Source: Massilia sp. R2A-15 (lineage in GTDB: Bacteria > Pseudomonadota > Gammaproteobacteria > Burkholderiales > Burkholderiaceae_D). Taken from it: 64,000 bases of DNA. A model generated the notes under the pieces. That model was given only the letters and a program-made list of their open reading frames with translations, did no database searches and was not told where the DNA came from. The position numbers and the translations under genes were made by a program. Below, piece after piece: positions 17,242 through 25,650 of the stretch. Position 1 is the first letter of the stretch, and each line of letters begins with the position of its first letter. The stretch is taken from assembly GCF_030704305.1 (NCBI RefSeq), contig NZ_CP131935.1:1054001-1118000 (forward strand), in the 5' to 3' direction.

Positions 17242-17508
17242 ATGCCCGCTCCAATACGTTTAGACGATGCGACTAGTCACGGCGGCAAGGTGACCTCGGC
17301 CGCGGAACAAACAGACGTCATGGGGAAACCACTGGCGCGAATGAATGATACGTGCAGCTGTCCGATAGCCGGGCACACGAATTGCGTCATCATCGAGGGC
17401 GATCCGCACTGGACGATCGACGGCAGGGCAGTGGCGTTGCATGGGCATAAGGTCAGTTGCGGCGCGACCCTCATTTCGGCGCTGGAGAACGTTATGAGAG
17501 ACGGCTAA
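17242..17508 (+). CDS. PAAR-domain T6SS spike-tip protein
   Basis: An 88-residue PAAR protein. It opens with IRLDDATSHGGKV, continues ARMNDTCSCPIAGHTNCVIIEGDP, then DGRAVALHGHKVSCGATLISA; the His and Cys residues are placed to bind the zinc at the tip of the PAAR cone. It has no toxin extension. PAAR proteins sharpen the VgrG trimer and are needed for firing. GAGGT precedes the ATG. It closes the VgrG-lipase-adaptor island and is followed by a family A palindrome. Confidence 0.9.
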   Translation: MPAPIRLDDATSHGGKVTSAAEQTDVMGKPLARMNDTCSCPIAGHTNCVIIEGDPHWTIDGRAVALHGHKVSCGATLISALENVMRDG

Positions 17509-17532
17509 TAGTGTGGCGGAGAGTCTGAAGAT

Positions 17533-17559
17533 GGGGTCAGGTCCGCAGGACCAGACCCC
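17533..17559. repeat. Family A palindrome
   Basis: A 27-bp palindrome with arms GGGGTCAGGTCC and GGACCAGACCCC around a GCA centre. It lies between the converging PAAR and BrkB genes, 24 bp after the PAAR stop. Confidence 0.9.
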
Positions 17560-17591
17560 GGCATGGCACGCGACTCCGACACACCATGCTG

Positions 17592-18545
17592 CTACTTCTC
17601 GATCGGATAGGCGGTGCGCGCGGCGCGGCCAGCGCTCTTGCTCTTTGTCGTGTCGACACCCGTCTCCGCGTCCGACTTGTGGCGCAGGCTGCCCAGCTGC
17701 GCCGCGTACTGGCGCGCGAACTCGGCGCCGAGAAAGAATATCTGCGCCGAGTAGTACACCCACAGCAAAATCGCGATGGTCGAGCCGGCCGCGCCAAAAC
17801 TGTCGGCCACGCCGCTGTTGCCGATGTATAGGCCGATCGCGAATTTGCCCAGCTCGAACATGGCCGCCGTGCCCAGCGCTCCCATCATGACGTCGCGCCA
17901 CGCCAGCTTGATGCGCGGCAGCAGCTTGTAGATCACGCCGAACAGCACGGCAATGACCGCGAAGCTGATCGCTTTGGCGACCCAGCTGAGCACCACGGTC
18001 GCTTCCTTCCACAATCCGCCGACATAGTTTTCCAGTACGGCGAGCGCGGCGCTGACCGACAGCGAGACGATCAACAGGAATGCCAGCACCAGGATCAGGC
18101 CGAACGAGAACAGCCGTGTGCGGATCACGTCCCACCAGGTCGAACCGGTCAGCTTGGGCGCGCCCCAGATTTCGTCCAGGCTGTCCTTCAGTTCGGCGAA
18201 CACGGTGGTGGCGCCCACCAGCAGCAGCACGGAGGCGATCAAGGTCGCCTTCAGGCCGCTGTCGTGGCTGCGCGCGCCGGCCAGCAAGAGCTGGATCGCG
18301 GCCGCGCCTTTTTCACCCAGCAAGCCCTTGAGCTGGCCGAACAGCTGGCCCTGGGCCGCCTCGGCGCCGTAGAAGAATCCGGCCACCGCCAGCACCAGCA
18401 CAAGGATCGGCGCCATCGAAAACAGGGTGTAGAACGCCAGCGCCGCGCCCTTGCTGCCGCAGCGATGCTCGAACCATTCGGTGACGGCGCAACGCATCAC
18501 CGTCACCAGCTGGCGCGAGTACGGCATCCATTGTTTCATTTCCAT
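17592..18545 (-). CDS. YihY/BrkB-family inner-membrane protein
   Basis: A 317-residue protein with six hydrophobic segments and family motifs: KGAALAFYTLFSMAPILVLVLAVAG, then LKDSLDEIWGAPKLTGSTWWDVIRTRLFSFGLILVLAFLLI, and a C-terminal SFGAAGSTIAILLWVYYSAQIFFLGAEFAR. These mark the YihY (formerly ribonuclease BN/BrkB) family. Some members affect serum resistance or act as exporters; role here unknown. The ATG at 18545 has AGGAGAG before it. A longer ORF would read through the upstream terminator and is rejected. Confidence 0.92.
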   Translation of the reverse strand: MEMKQWMPYSRQLVTVMRCAVTEWFEHRCGSKGAALAFYTLFSMAPILVLVLAVAGFFYGAEAAQGQLFGQLKGLLGEKGAAAIQLLLAGARSHDSGLKATLIASVLLLVGATTVFAELKDSLDEIWGAPKLTGSTWWDVIRTRLFSFGLILVLAFLLIVSLSVSAALAVLENYVGGLWKEATVVLSWVAKAISFAVIAVLFGVIYKLLPRIKLAWRDVMMGALGTAAMFELGKFAIGLYIGNSGVADSFGAAGSTIAILLWVYYSAQIFFLGAEFARQYAAQLGSLRHKSDAETGVDTTKSKSAGRAARTAYPIEK

Positions 18546-18561
18546 CCCGCTCTCCTCGGAT

Positions 18562-18590
18562 TGCAAAAAAATGGGCCCCGCGGGGCCCAT
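18562..18590 (-). terminator. Terminator of the OmpA gene
   Basis: On the minus strand, GGGCCCCGCGGGGCCC is a perfect 16-bp palindrome followed by ATTTTTTT, 35 bp past the OmpA-family stop. Confidence 0.9.
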
Positions 18591-18624
18591 TCAGGTCAGA
18601 TCAGTGACGTCGATGCGCAGGAAG

Positions 18625-19656
18625 TTACTGCACGCGGCGTTCGACGGTGATCTGCTCGACTTCCACGCGGCGGTTCGGCTCGAGGCACTTGATCAAGTCG
18701 GCGCGCTTCTTGTTGTTGCAGGTGACGACCGGCATGGTTTCACCCTTGCCGTAGGCTTTCAGGCGCTTGCCGTCGATGCCTTTCGAGACCAGGTAGTCGC
18801 GCACCGAATTGGCGCGCGCCGTCGACAGCTTCATGTTGTAGGCGGACGAACCGATGCGGTCGGCGTGGCCGGTAATGTCGACGTCGGTGATGCTCGGGTC
18901 GGCGGTCAGCGCGGCAGCAATGTCATCGAGCTTCGGCTGCGGCATGCGCAGGCGCGAGCTGTTGAACTCGAACAGTTCGGTCGACGACATCGTGACTTTC
19001 TCGAAGCGCGCCGGTGGCGGCGGAGGCGGTGGCGGCGGCGCGACCGGGGCGGGCGCCGGCTGCTCGATCACCTGAGGCGGCGGCGCTGGCGGCGGTGGCG
19101 GCGGCGCCGGCTTGCTGAACGCGTAGTTCAGGCCGACCGTCAGGTACTTGTTGTTGCTGCGGCTAAAGCCAAATTCGTCCTGGTCCAGGCGCCCGCGCAC
19201 GGTCGACAAGTCGGCCTGCATTGCCCACTGGTCGTTAAAGCCCAGCTGGAAGCCGACGCCGGCCTTGGCGTACGGCGATGTGGCGCTGTTGTGACGCAGC
19301 GGGTTATCGACCTTGTCGCGCTGGGCGCCGACGCCAACCAGCACGAAGGGACGGAAGTTTTTGCGCGAGAGCATCCACAAGGCGTCGGCGCCCACCAGGG
19401 TCTGGTGGTAGTTGAAAGCGCCGTCTTCGTCACGCACATGGCTGGCGCCGAACTGCAGGTCCCACATCGGCGAAATTGCCTTGCCGAACTTGAGACCGCC
19501 GCCCGCATGGCGCTTGTCGGTGCCGAAATCCCGGTCGGGCTTGACGCCCACGACGTTAGGCTGGATGTACCAGGATGGATTGATTTCCTGCGCCAGGGTG
19601 GCCCCGGCGCAACAGAAAACGGCAACCGCCATGGCGATTTTGTTAGCTTTTTTCAC
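18625..19656 (-). CDS. OmpA/OprF-type outer-membrane porin
   Basis: A 343-residue protein: signal peptide cleaved near GATLA-QE, an eight-stranded OmpA-type beta barrel (residues about 25-180), a Pro-rich hinge (blocks of PPPPPP), and a C-terminal OmpA domain with ELFEFNSSRL, DITGHADRIGSSAYNMKLS, RANSVRDYLVSKGI and NRRVEVE. Binds peptidoglycan and anchors the outer membrane. It has its own terminator and stands in an intergenic context that suggests a separate, strong promoter between 19657 and 19790. Confidence 0.92.
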   Translation of the reverse strand: MKKANKIAMAVAVFCCAGATLAQEINPSWYIQPNVVGVKPDRDFGTDKRHAGGGLKFGKAISPMWDLQFGASHVRDEDGAFNYHQTLVGADALWMLSRKNFRPFVLVGVGAQRDKVDNPLRHNSATSPYAKAGVGFQLGFNDQWAMQADLSTVRGRLDQDEFGFSRSNNKYLTVGLNYAFSKPAPPPPPPAPPPQVIEQPAPAPVAPPPPPPPPPARFEKVTMSSTELFEFNSSRLRMPQPKLDDIAAALTADPSITDVDITGHADRIGSSAYNMKLSTARANSVRDYLVSKGIDGKRLKAYGKGETMPVVTCNNKKRADLIKCLEPNRRVEVEQITVERRVQ

Positions 19657-19790
19657 TGAATACTCCCGAATTTATTAATCGATTATCAAAGCGTCTATCG
19701 AGGCTGTTGGATGAAGATTAAGGTCGAGAGTTCCGTGGGTCGGTGCGTTGGCGCACCCAGGGCCGCCCGGTGTCGCGTTTGCGCCACAGC

Positions 19791-21158
19791 TCACAAGGTC
19801 GATTCGACGTAGCCGTACAGGTAGTTCGAGCCGCCGTTGATGTTGCCGAGGATTTGCGAGGCGCCGAAGATGCCCGAGCGGTGCGACACGCCGATGCCGG
19901 CCCAGATCTGCTTCAGGCGCCTGGCGCGGAACAGGTCGCCCACGTTGACGTCGAGCGACGGGTCGAGATAGTTCAGGAAGCGCGAGGTCTCGCGGCCGCG
20001 CCGCGCCTGGTCTTCCAGTTCGACCAGCGGCACCCGCTGCGCCATCGAAAAGCCGGCGCCGAACGCTACCCGGGTGCGCATGCGCTCGCGCCACGGGAAG
20101 CCATAGTAGTAGGCCTTGATGTGGGCGTTCAGCTGCAGCGCGTCCGGGCTGCGGCCGCGTTCGTCGTGCGCCTGCAGGCCGACCCAGGCGACGAAGTCAA
20201 GCGGCCAGCGGTTGACCTGCTCGATCAGAGGCCGGCCGAAATCGACGCCCCAGATGCGGGTGTCGTCCGGGGTGCGGGTCGAGCCGCAGCGGAACGTCGC
20301 CGCCGGCAGGAAGTTGCATTCGGTGGCGCGCCCGCCGTACACCTTCATGCGCAGCGGCAGGCCCGGCTCGGAATACGGCTTGTGGCTGCCGAAATCGTAG
20401 GCCGCGCCGACCAGGCCGTTGGGCTGCCACTTGTCGTCCACGATCGGGCTGTTGCGCACGCCGGCGTCGAGCAGGGTCACGCCGACCCCGGCCAGCAGGC
20501 GCCAGCGCTCGGTCACCTCGTAGTAGCCAAACAGGCCGAGCGTGAGATCGACGCCGGGGCCGGGCTGGTAGGCCGGGCGGTCCGCGCGCGTCTCGCCGGG
20601 GCGCACGCCGTAATAATAGTTGTTCAGGCTGGAATTGCGGTGCGCCAGCGCGATGCTGGGACGCAGGTGCAGCCGGCTGGAATGGGCGTCCACGCTGTAG
20701 CCCAGGCGGATTTCCGTGCCGTGGCTCAGGTTGTTGGCGTCGTGCAGCACTTCGGCGTCCAGGTTGCCCCAGGGTTCGCGCTTGCGGTAGGCGATTCCGG
20801 CGTCGATGCCCGAACTGCGCCGCATCATGCCGGCCAGCACCGCCGGGGTCTGTTCGGCCGGAAAACCTTCGAAGCGGTAGTCGAGGAACACCTCAAGGTC
20901 GTGGTCGCGCCGCTCGCTCAGCTTCATGCCGACCCGCGTGGCGTGCAGGTAGAACTGCTCGCCCTCGTACATGTACAGCGGCACCAGGTCCTGGCTGACG
21001 GTGGCGCCGCGATAAGGCTGGTAGGCCAGGCGCTGGAGGGCGCCCAAGCCGGCGCTGCCGGGCACCGCCAGCAGATCGACCAGCACGTCGGAACCGGCGG
21101 GGCCGGCCATGGCGGTCAGAGGCAGCAGCAGGGCAGGGAGGAGAAATCTGGCGCGCAT
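19791..21158 (-). CDS. MipA/OmpV-family outer-membrane protein
   Basis: A 455-residue protein with a signal peptide (LLPALLLPLTAMA-GP). The mature part has alternating beta strands with Tyr/Arg/Gly, including RSSGIDAGIAYRKREPWG, RLHLRPSIALAHRNS and YYYGVRPGETRADRPAYQPGPG. The last is the signature of the MipA/OmpV family. The ATG at 21158 is preferred to a TTG eight codons upstream because AGGA lies at the right distance. It is longer than typical MipA (about 250 residues) because of a C-terminal extension of roughly 180 residues including FGRPLIEQVNRWPLDFVAWVG. OmpV-type proteins have been linked to MltA complexes and antibiotic response. Confidence 0.8.
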   Translation of the reverse strand: MRARFLLPALLLPLTAMAGPAGSDVLVDLLAVPGSAGLGALQRLAYQPYRGATVSQDLVPLYMYEGEQFYLHATRVGMKLSERRDHDLEVFLDYRFEGFPAEQTPAVLAGMMRRSSGIDAGIAYRKREPWGNLDAEVLHDANNLSHGTEIRLGYSVDAHSSRLHLRPSIALAHRNSSLNNYYYGVRPGETRADRPAYQPGPGVDLTLGLFGYYEVTERWRLLAGVGVTLLDAGVRNSPIVDDKWQPNGLVGAAYDFGSHKPYSEPGLPLRMKVYGGRATECNFLPAATFRCGSTRTPDDTRIWGVDFGRPLIEQVNRWPLDFVAWVGLQAHDERGRSPDALQLNAHIKAYYYGFPWRERMRTRVAFGAGFSMAQRVPLVELEDQARRGRETSRFLNYLDPSLDVNVGDLFRARRLKQIWAGIGVSHRSGIFGASQILGNINGGSNYLYGYVESTL

Positions 21159-21213
21159 CAAATTCCTGGTAATACTGTTCAAAGATGCAAGTTTATCGGG
21201 AATAAGGCGACCG

Positions 21214-21261
21214 CGAAAAAAATCGCGCCGCCGCGGACAAGAAGTCCGGGGCGGCGCGATC
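21214..21261 (-). terminator. Terminator of the collagen-like lipoprotein gene
   Basis: On the minus strand a long GC stem (ATCGCGCCGCC with GGCGGCGCGAT) with a second inner hairpin ends in TTTTTTT, about 20 bp past the stop at 21280. Confidence 0.85.
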
Positions 21262-21279
21262 GGCGCTGCAAGGAGTTGC

Positions 21280-21534
21280 TTAGTGCTTCTCTGGAACCAC
21301 GATCACGGCGTCGCCTGGCTTGCCTGGCTCACCCTTTTCGCCTTTTTCGCCAGGCGCACCGGCCGGGCCTGGAACAGGCACTGGCACCGGCACTGCCGGG
21401 CCAGGCACGGCCACTGGCTTCTCGACGGTGGTGGTCGGCTGGACGACGGTGGTCGCAGGCGGGTTGACGGTGGTTTTTTCGCAGGCGGTCAGGCCGATCA
21501 CAGCGAGCATTGCTACGAGCACGGTGGTTTTCAT
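21280..21534 (-). CDS. Small lipoprotein with collagen-like tail
   Basis: An 84-residue protein: signal peptide with lipobox IGLTAC, a Thr/Val/Pro-rich linker (NPPATTVVQPTTTVEKP), a repeating PVPVPVPGP stretch, then Gly-X-Y triplets GPAGAPGEKGEKGEPGKPG (about seven triplets) and a short acidic/basic end. The triplets resemble collagen-like bacterial proteins, though too few for a long triple helix. Likely outer-membrane anchored. No homologue recognised. Its own terminator lies at 21214. Confidence 0.75.
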   Translation of the reverse strand: MKTTVLVAMLAVIGLTACEKTTVNPPATTVVQPTTTVEKPVAVPGPAVPVPVPVPGPAGAPGEKGEKGEPGKPGDAVIVVPEKH

Positions 21535-21842
21535 GGTGGTTTCCTTTAGTTAAGTTTTTACTTCTCAATCGTGAAGCGGACGCAATTGCACGCGAACGGC
21601 CCCAGCTTAATGAAGTCATTACAGGCAATCTGTACGCCAACGCACACAGTTGCGTGCGGAGACTTTCTTGTGGCGATAAAAGTAATTTTGGGAAATGTTC
21701 GATGGCGCACAGACCGTTGTCCTTGACACAGGCAAGCTGTCATCAAGCTAAGGGGAACCGCAAAGTTGTTGTACTGGTCAAACAGACACACGACAAAACG
21801 ACGCGATCCGGACCAATGACATCTCATTCATGGAGTACCAAC
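21535..21842. other. Gap of 308 bp between divergent genes
   Basis: This holds the upstream regions of the collagen-like lipoprotein (minus) and the winged-helix gene (plus). A perfect TTGACA at 21723 has only a poor -10 (AGCTAA) at 17 bp, so no promoter is called. No ORF or repeat stands out. Confidence 0.5.
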
Positions 21843-22454
21843 ATGCATGCACCGACCAAGCAAAACGCAACGCAAAGCGACCTGGGCGTAATGCACTCTT
21901 CCGGCAATTCGGCACTGATCGAGCGCGTAGCGCCACAGCCGGCCGAACGCGCACCGATTTCGATGGCGCCGATCGAGCGCGTACGCTCCACCTCGGCCAC
22001 CCAGCGCCGCATTGAAAACATGCAAAAGCTGATCGGCGAACTGTCCACTCACGAAATGCTGGCCGACGAAATCGCCTGGTTCCTGAAGTTCTCGCCGTCC
22101 GGCGCACGTAAATACATCCGCGACCTGCGCGAAGCGGGCGTCATCGAGCTGGCGCGCTACATCGAGGGCACGGCCACCTACCTGGGCAAGGCGGTGTACC
22201 AGATTTCGCCGGATCCAGACCGGGTCAAGGCCTTCCTGGCCGCGATTGTCCAGCCGAAGCGCGAAGGCGCCGCCCCGCGCAAGGAGCGTCCGGGCCTGCG
22301 CGAGCAGAGCATGGCCGGCACCGGCCGCCACTTCCACATCCTGGCGGACGACACCCACTATGCGATTCGCGTGAACCGCAGCCCGGTGGCGCGCGATCCG
22401 CTGGTCGCCGCCCTGTTCGGCGCGGCGCCGTCGGCGACCAAGGAACACGCTTAA
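21843..22454 (+). CDS. Winged-helix-like DNA-binding protein, unknown role
   Basis: A 203-residue protein. After a disordered N-terminus, residues about 60-125 read as a winged helix: RRIENMQKLIGELSTHEMLADEIAWFL, then a helix SPSGARKYIRDLREAGVIELARY, then a wing TYLGKAVYQISP. This is the pattern of DNA-binding proteins that separate strand-specific control elements, but no ligand domain is visible. The ATG at 21843 is supported by GGAG; an upstream ATG at 21816 is also in frame. Two inverted family A palindromes follow the stop. Confidence 0.6.
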   Translation: MHAPTKQNATQSDLGVMHSSGNSALIERVAPQPAERAPISMAPIERVRSTSATQRRIENMQKLIGELSTHEMLADEIAWFLKFSPSGARKYIRDLREAGVIELARYIEGTATYLGKAVYQISPDPDRVKAFLAAIVQPKREGAAPRKERPGLREQSMAGTGRHFHILADDTHYAIRVNRSPVARDPLVAALFGAAPSATKEHA

Positions 22455-22464
22455 CGGCAAGATG

Positions 22465-22491
22465 GGGTCAGGTCCGCAGGACCAGACCCCG
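22465..22491. repeat. Family A palindrome, first of an inverted pair
   Basis: Arms GGGGTCAGGTCC and GGACCAGACCCC, 10 bp after the winged-helix stop. The second copy at 22519 is in the opposite orientation. Confidence 0.9.
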
Positions 22492-22518
22492 ATAAAGCCG
22501 GCGCCGCGGCACGAAGCC

Positions 22519-22545
22519 GGGGTCTGGTCCCGCGGACCTGACCCC
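22519..22545. repeat. Family A palindrome, second of an inverted pair
   Basis: Arms GGGGTCTGGTCC and GGACCTGACCCC, 27 bp from the first copy. Together they could fold into a larger hairpin. Confidence 0.9.
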
Positions 22546-22668
22546 ATCTGCTGTTTACCGCTCCATCTTTCTGTTTTGCATCCCCAATTGAAAAGCAAAT
22601 AACGATCCCCACCTTCGGGATAGTGCGCGGCCACGCGCTTTTCAATTGCCGACAGAAAGGTCTTACCG

Positions 22669-23532
22669 ATGCAAGCCTGGGTCTGGAGCACCGCGATCAC
22701 CACGCTGATCGCCGCAGCCATGCTGTATCCCGGCTGGAACCTGCGACGCGCCCTCAAGCGGCCGATGCCGCTGGAATTTCGCGCCATCCTTCGACGCAAC
22801 ATCCCCATCTATTCGCGCATGGCGCCCCCTTTGCAGCAGCAGCTGCACAAGCTTGTGCAGCAATTTCTCCATCAGAAAAAATTCGTCGGCTGCGAAGGGC
22901 AGCACGTCGACGACGAGGTACGGGTGACGATCGCCGGGCTGGCCTGCCTGCTCCTGCTCAACCGGCCTAGCAAGGTGTACCCGGGCCTGCACGCGGTGCT
23001 GGTGTATCCGACCGCTTTCCTGGTGCCGCGCAAGCATGTTGACGAGGCCGGCGTCGTCACCGAGACGCGCCAGGATCTGCTGGGCGAATCCTGGGGCGAC
23101 GGCCGAGTGGTGCTGTCGTGGGACCACGTGCGGCGCGGCGCTCAGGACTGGACCGACGGCCAGAACGTGGTGCTGCACGAATTCGCCCACCAGTTAGACA
23201 GCGAGTCGGGCAGCAACAATGGCGCGCCTTACCTGGGCAGCCAGGAAAGCTACCGCAGCTGGTCGCAAGTGCTGTCGCGCCACTTCGAGGATTTGCGCGC
23301 CGATGCGATGTTCCATCATCAAAGTGTCCTGGACCATTACGGCGCCTCCAGTCCGGCGGAGTTCTTTGCGGTTGCCACCGAGACGTTTTTCGAGAAGCCG
23401 TGGCAGCTTTCGGAGCGCCATCCGGCCCTGTTTGACGAATTTGCCAAATATTATCGGGTCGATCCGCGCGAGTGGCAGGACGCGCCGGCGCCCGAGCCGT
23501 ATGTGGAGCCGGGCTACGGCCAGTGGCGCTAG
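22669..23532 (+). CDS. mtfA: M90-family zinc peptidase (MtfA-like)
   Basis: A 287-residue protein with the HEFAHQLD motif (His170, Glu171, His174) of M90 peptidases, followed by ATETFFEKPWQLSERHPALF, which supplies the distal Glu ligand in the family. The N-terminus has one hydrophobic helix (TAITTLIAAAMLYPGW), as in several MtfA proteins. In Escherichia coli MtfA acts on Mlc and so on glucose uptake; that regulation is not shown here. Length matches the family (about 265-290). AGAAAGG precedes the ATG. Confidence 0.9.
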   Translation: MQAWVWSTAITTLIAAAMLYPGWNLRRALKRPMPLEFRAILRRNIPIYSRMAPPLQQQLHKLVQQFLHQKKFVGCEGQHVDDEVRVTIAGLACLLLLNRPSKVYPGLHAVLVYPTAFLVPRKHVDEAGVVTETRQDLLGESWGDGRVVLSWDHVRRGAQDWTDGQNVVLHEFAHQLDSESGSNNGAPYLGSQESYRSWSQVLSRHFEDLRADAMFHHQSVLDHYGASSPAEFFAVATETFFEKPWQLSERHPALFDEFAKYYRVDPREWQDAPAPEPYVEPGYGQWR

Positions 23533-23603
23533 GTACGCTGGCGTACAGAACTCGGCCGGGCGCCGGCGCATGATTGTGATACCAACAACGGAGGAGCGCA
23601 GCC

Positions 23604-24155
23604 ATGTCGATGATCATTGCAGGCCACTTTCAACTCCAGGAGGAAATCGACCGCGCGCGCGAAGAATTGATCGGCGCCGGCTTTCCTGAGCAATCCATCA
23701 GCGCCTTCTTCGTCAACCAGCCGGGGCAGCACGACATGACCCCGATCGGCGGCGACCACCTGCAGTCGCCGGGCGCCAAGGAAACCCCAATCGGCGTGCT
23801 CGAAGGCACGGCGGCCGGCGGCGTGGTCGGCGTGGCGCTGGGCGCGGCGACCTCGATCGTCACCGGCCCGGTCGGCCCGATTGTCGGCGGGCTGGTCGGC
23901 GCCCACGTCGGCTCGCTGTACAGTCTTGCCAAAATGAAAGAGGGCGACGAGGACGAGGAGGGCGGCGAGAACGTCGAGCCGCGCAAGCCGGGCATGCTGG
24001 TGGCCGTCGCCATCGACGATCCTGCCCGCGAAGCGCGCGCGCTGGAAGTGCTGCGCGACTTGGGCGCTCACCATATCGAACGCGGCGACGGCAGCATCGT
24101 CGACGGCGACTGGGTCGACTTCGATCCGCTCAGCGTGCCTGTGCTGATTCCCTGA
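23604..24155 (+). CDS. Glycine-zipper stress protein, function unknown
   Basis: A 183-residue protein: an N-terminal alpha/beta unit (IIAGHFQLQEEIDRAREELIGAGF), a central Gly-rich hydrophobic zipper (LEGTAAGGVVGVALGAATSIVTGPVG), an acidic loop (EGDEDEEGGENVEP) and a second alpha/beta unit (MLVAVAIDDPAREARALEVLRDLG). This pattern of two ferredoxin-like halves around a membrane-inserting zipper occurs in 'general stress 17M-like' proteins of soil proteobacteria. Function unknown. Confidence 0.6.
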   Translation: MSMIIAGHFQLQEEIDRAREELIGAGFPEQSISAFFVNQPGQHDMTPIGGDHLQSPGAKETPIGVLEGTAAGGVVGVALGAATSIVTGPVGPIVGGLVGAHVGSLYSLAKMKEGDEDEEGGENVEPRKPGMLVAVAIDDPAREARALEVLRDLGAHHIERGDGSIVDGDWVDFDPLSVPVLIP

Positions 24156-24287
24156 TCTTGTCAACTGTTAGTTTCCTGTCATCCAGGCTTTGATCTTGCT
24201 CAATATTGCGCCTCATTAGCACTCCTAGACTTGTTGTTCGCGCCGCGGCTGCGGTGTGCAACGGACAACTATTTTGGGGGCGGGGCG

Positions 24288-25034
24288 ATGGAAAAAGTCA
24301 GGGTGGCATTGGTGACGGGAGGCATGGGCGGACTGGGAACGGCGCTGTGCCGGCAACTGGACGCGGCCGGGTTCAGGGTGGCAACGACCTATTCGCCGTA
24401 CAACACCAGCCCGGAAGGCTGGCTGGCGGCGCAGCGCGACGAGGGCTGCCGCTGCAAGGCCTACAAGGTCGACGTGGGCGACTATGCCGACGTCGAATGG
24501 ATGATGCAGAAGCTGCTGTCCGAAATGGGCCGGCTCGACGTGCTGATCAACAACGCCGGCATTACCCGCGACCGCAGTTTGCGCAAGATGTCGCCCGACG
24601 ACTGGGCCGGCGTGCTGCGCACCAATCTCGACAGCGTATTTAACGTGAGCAAGCAGGCGCTCGAGCCGATGCTCGAACAGCGCTGGGGCCGCATCGTTAA
24701 TATTTCCTCGGTCAATGCCCAGAAGGGCGCCTTCGGCCAGGTCAACTATGCTGCGGCCAAGGCCGGCATGCACGGCTTTACCAAGTCGCTGGCGCTGGAA
24801 GTGGCGCGCCACGGGATCACGGTCAACACGGTGTCGCCCGGCTACCTGGACACGAAGATGGTGGCCCAGGTGCCGGACGAGATTCTGAAATCGACCATCC
24901 TGCCGCAGATTCCGGCCGGAAGGCTGGGCCGCCCCGACGAAGTGGCCGCGCTGGTGGCCTTCCTGGCGTCGGACGCCGCGGGCTATATCACCGGGGCCAA
25001 CATCGCCATCAACGGCGGGCAGCACATGTGCTAG
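24288..25034 (+). CDS. phaB: Acetoacetyl-CoA reductase
   Basis: A 248-residue short-chain dehydrogenase. It has the NADPH-binding TGGMGGLG near residue 10, NNAG (IND of the family, residues about 88-91), Ser-Tyr-Lys catalytic set in ISSVNAQKGAFGQVNYAAAK, and the PGYLDTKM loop typical of PhaB. It reduces acetoacetyl-CoA to (R)-3-hydroxybutyryl-CoA in polyhydroxybutyrate synthesis, in the cytoplasm. No phaA or phaC is adjacent; a phasin gene lies at 44299. ATG 24288 follows GGGGCGGGGCG, a weak ribosome-binding site. Confidence 0.9.
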   Translation: MEKVRVALVTGGMGGLGTALCRQLDAAGFRVATTYSPYNTSPEGWLAAQRDEGCRCKAYKVDVGDYADVEWMMQKLLSEMGRLDVLINNAGITRDRSLRKMSPDDWAGVLRTNLDSVFNVSKQALEPMLEQRWGRIVNISSVNAQKGAFGQVNYAAAKAGMHGFTKSLALEVARHGITVNTVSPGYLDTKMVAQVPDEILKSTILPQIPAGRLGRPDEVAALVAFLASDAAGYITGANIAINGGQHMC

Positions 25035-25042
25035 CGCTTGCC

Positions 25043-25069
25043 GGGGTCTGGTCCTGCGGACCTGACCCC
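25043..25069. repeat. Family A palindrome
   Basis: Arms GGGGTCTGGTCC and GGACCTGACCCC, 8 bp after the phaB stop, between converging genes. Confidence 0.9.
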
Positions 25070-25114
25070 ATGTTGCGAACACCTTGTTTACATAGTTTGT
25101 GGCGAAATCAAGAT

Positions 25115-25154
25115 GGGGACTCGGCGTCCCCGTCGCTCCGCGGGACCAGACCCC
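25115..25154. repeat. Family A variant (40-bp chimeric form)
   Basis: Outer GGGG and CCCC ends match family A, but the middle reads GGCGTCCCCGTCGCTCC instead of the usual arm. The same middle occurs at 51109-51148, so this is a distinct subfamily. Confidence 0.75.
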
Positions 25155-25177
25155 GGTGCTGCGCGCCGCGCCAATAC

Positions 25178-25540
25178 TCAACGTGATTTCTCGGCGCGCG
25201 TCTGGCAGCCAATGCACAGGCGCGCTTCGGGACGGGCTTGCAGGCGCGAAAAACCGATCGGGTTGCCGCATTCCTCGCATTCGCCGTAGCTGCCGTCGAC
25301 AATCTTGGACAGCGCGTGCCGTACGACGGCCATCTGGGCGACGTTGTGGTCGGCCGCTTCCTGGGCCAGGTCGTTGAGCAGGCGCACCGTGGCCTTGTCG
25401 GCCGGCGAGGTTTCCACTTCCTCCACCGCCAGGTCGTGGACGCCGGGATGGTCGGGATCGAAGGCGCCCGACAGCGCGTCGCGGCGCTGTTCGAGCATCG
25501 ATTTCAGGAGCGCAAGTTGCTCCTGGTCTAGGCCGTTCAT
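25178..25540 (-). CDS. TraR/DksA-family zinc-finger transcription factor
   Basis: A 120-residue protein: N-terminal coiled coil (residues 5-75) with an acidic turn, then a C4 zinc finger with Cys88, Cys91, Cys109 and Cys112 (CEECGNPI ... CIGCQTRAEKSR). This is the DksA/TraR fold that binds RNA polymerase through the secondary channel and tunes transcription with ppGpp in DksA. It is shorter than DksA (about 150) and lacks DksA's full first helix pair, so it is a paralogue. Confidence 0.88.
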   Translation of the reverse strand: MNGLDQEQLALLKSMLEQRRDALSGAFDPDHPGVHDLAVEEVETSPADKATVRLLNDLAQEAADHNVAQMAVVRHALSKIVDGSYGECEECGNPIGFSRLQARPEARLCIGCQTRAEKSR

Positions 25541-25650
25541 CGGAAGACCTTTCGGGGGCGGGATGGGAGTCGACGGTGGTCACTGGGCTGTCACCAGTGT
25601 AGCGCGATCGCGCCGGGATGAATATGGGCGCACGCTTGCGGCGCATTGGT

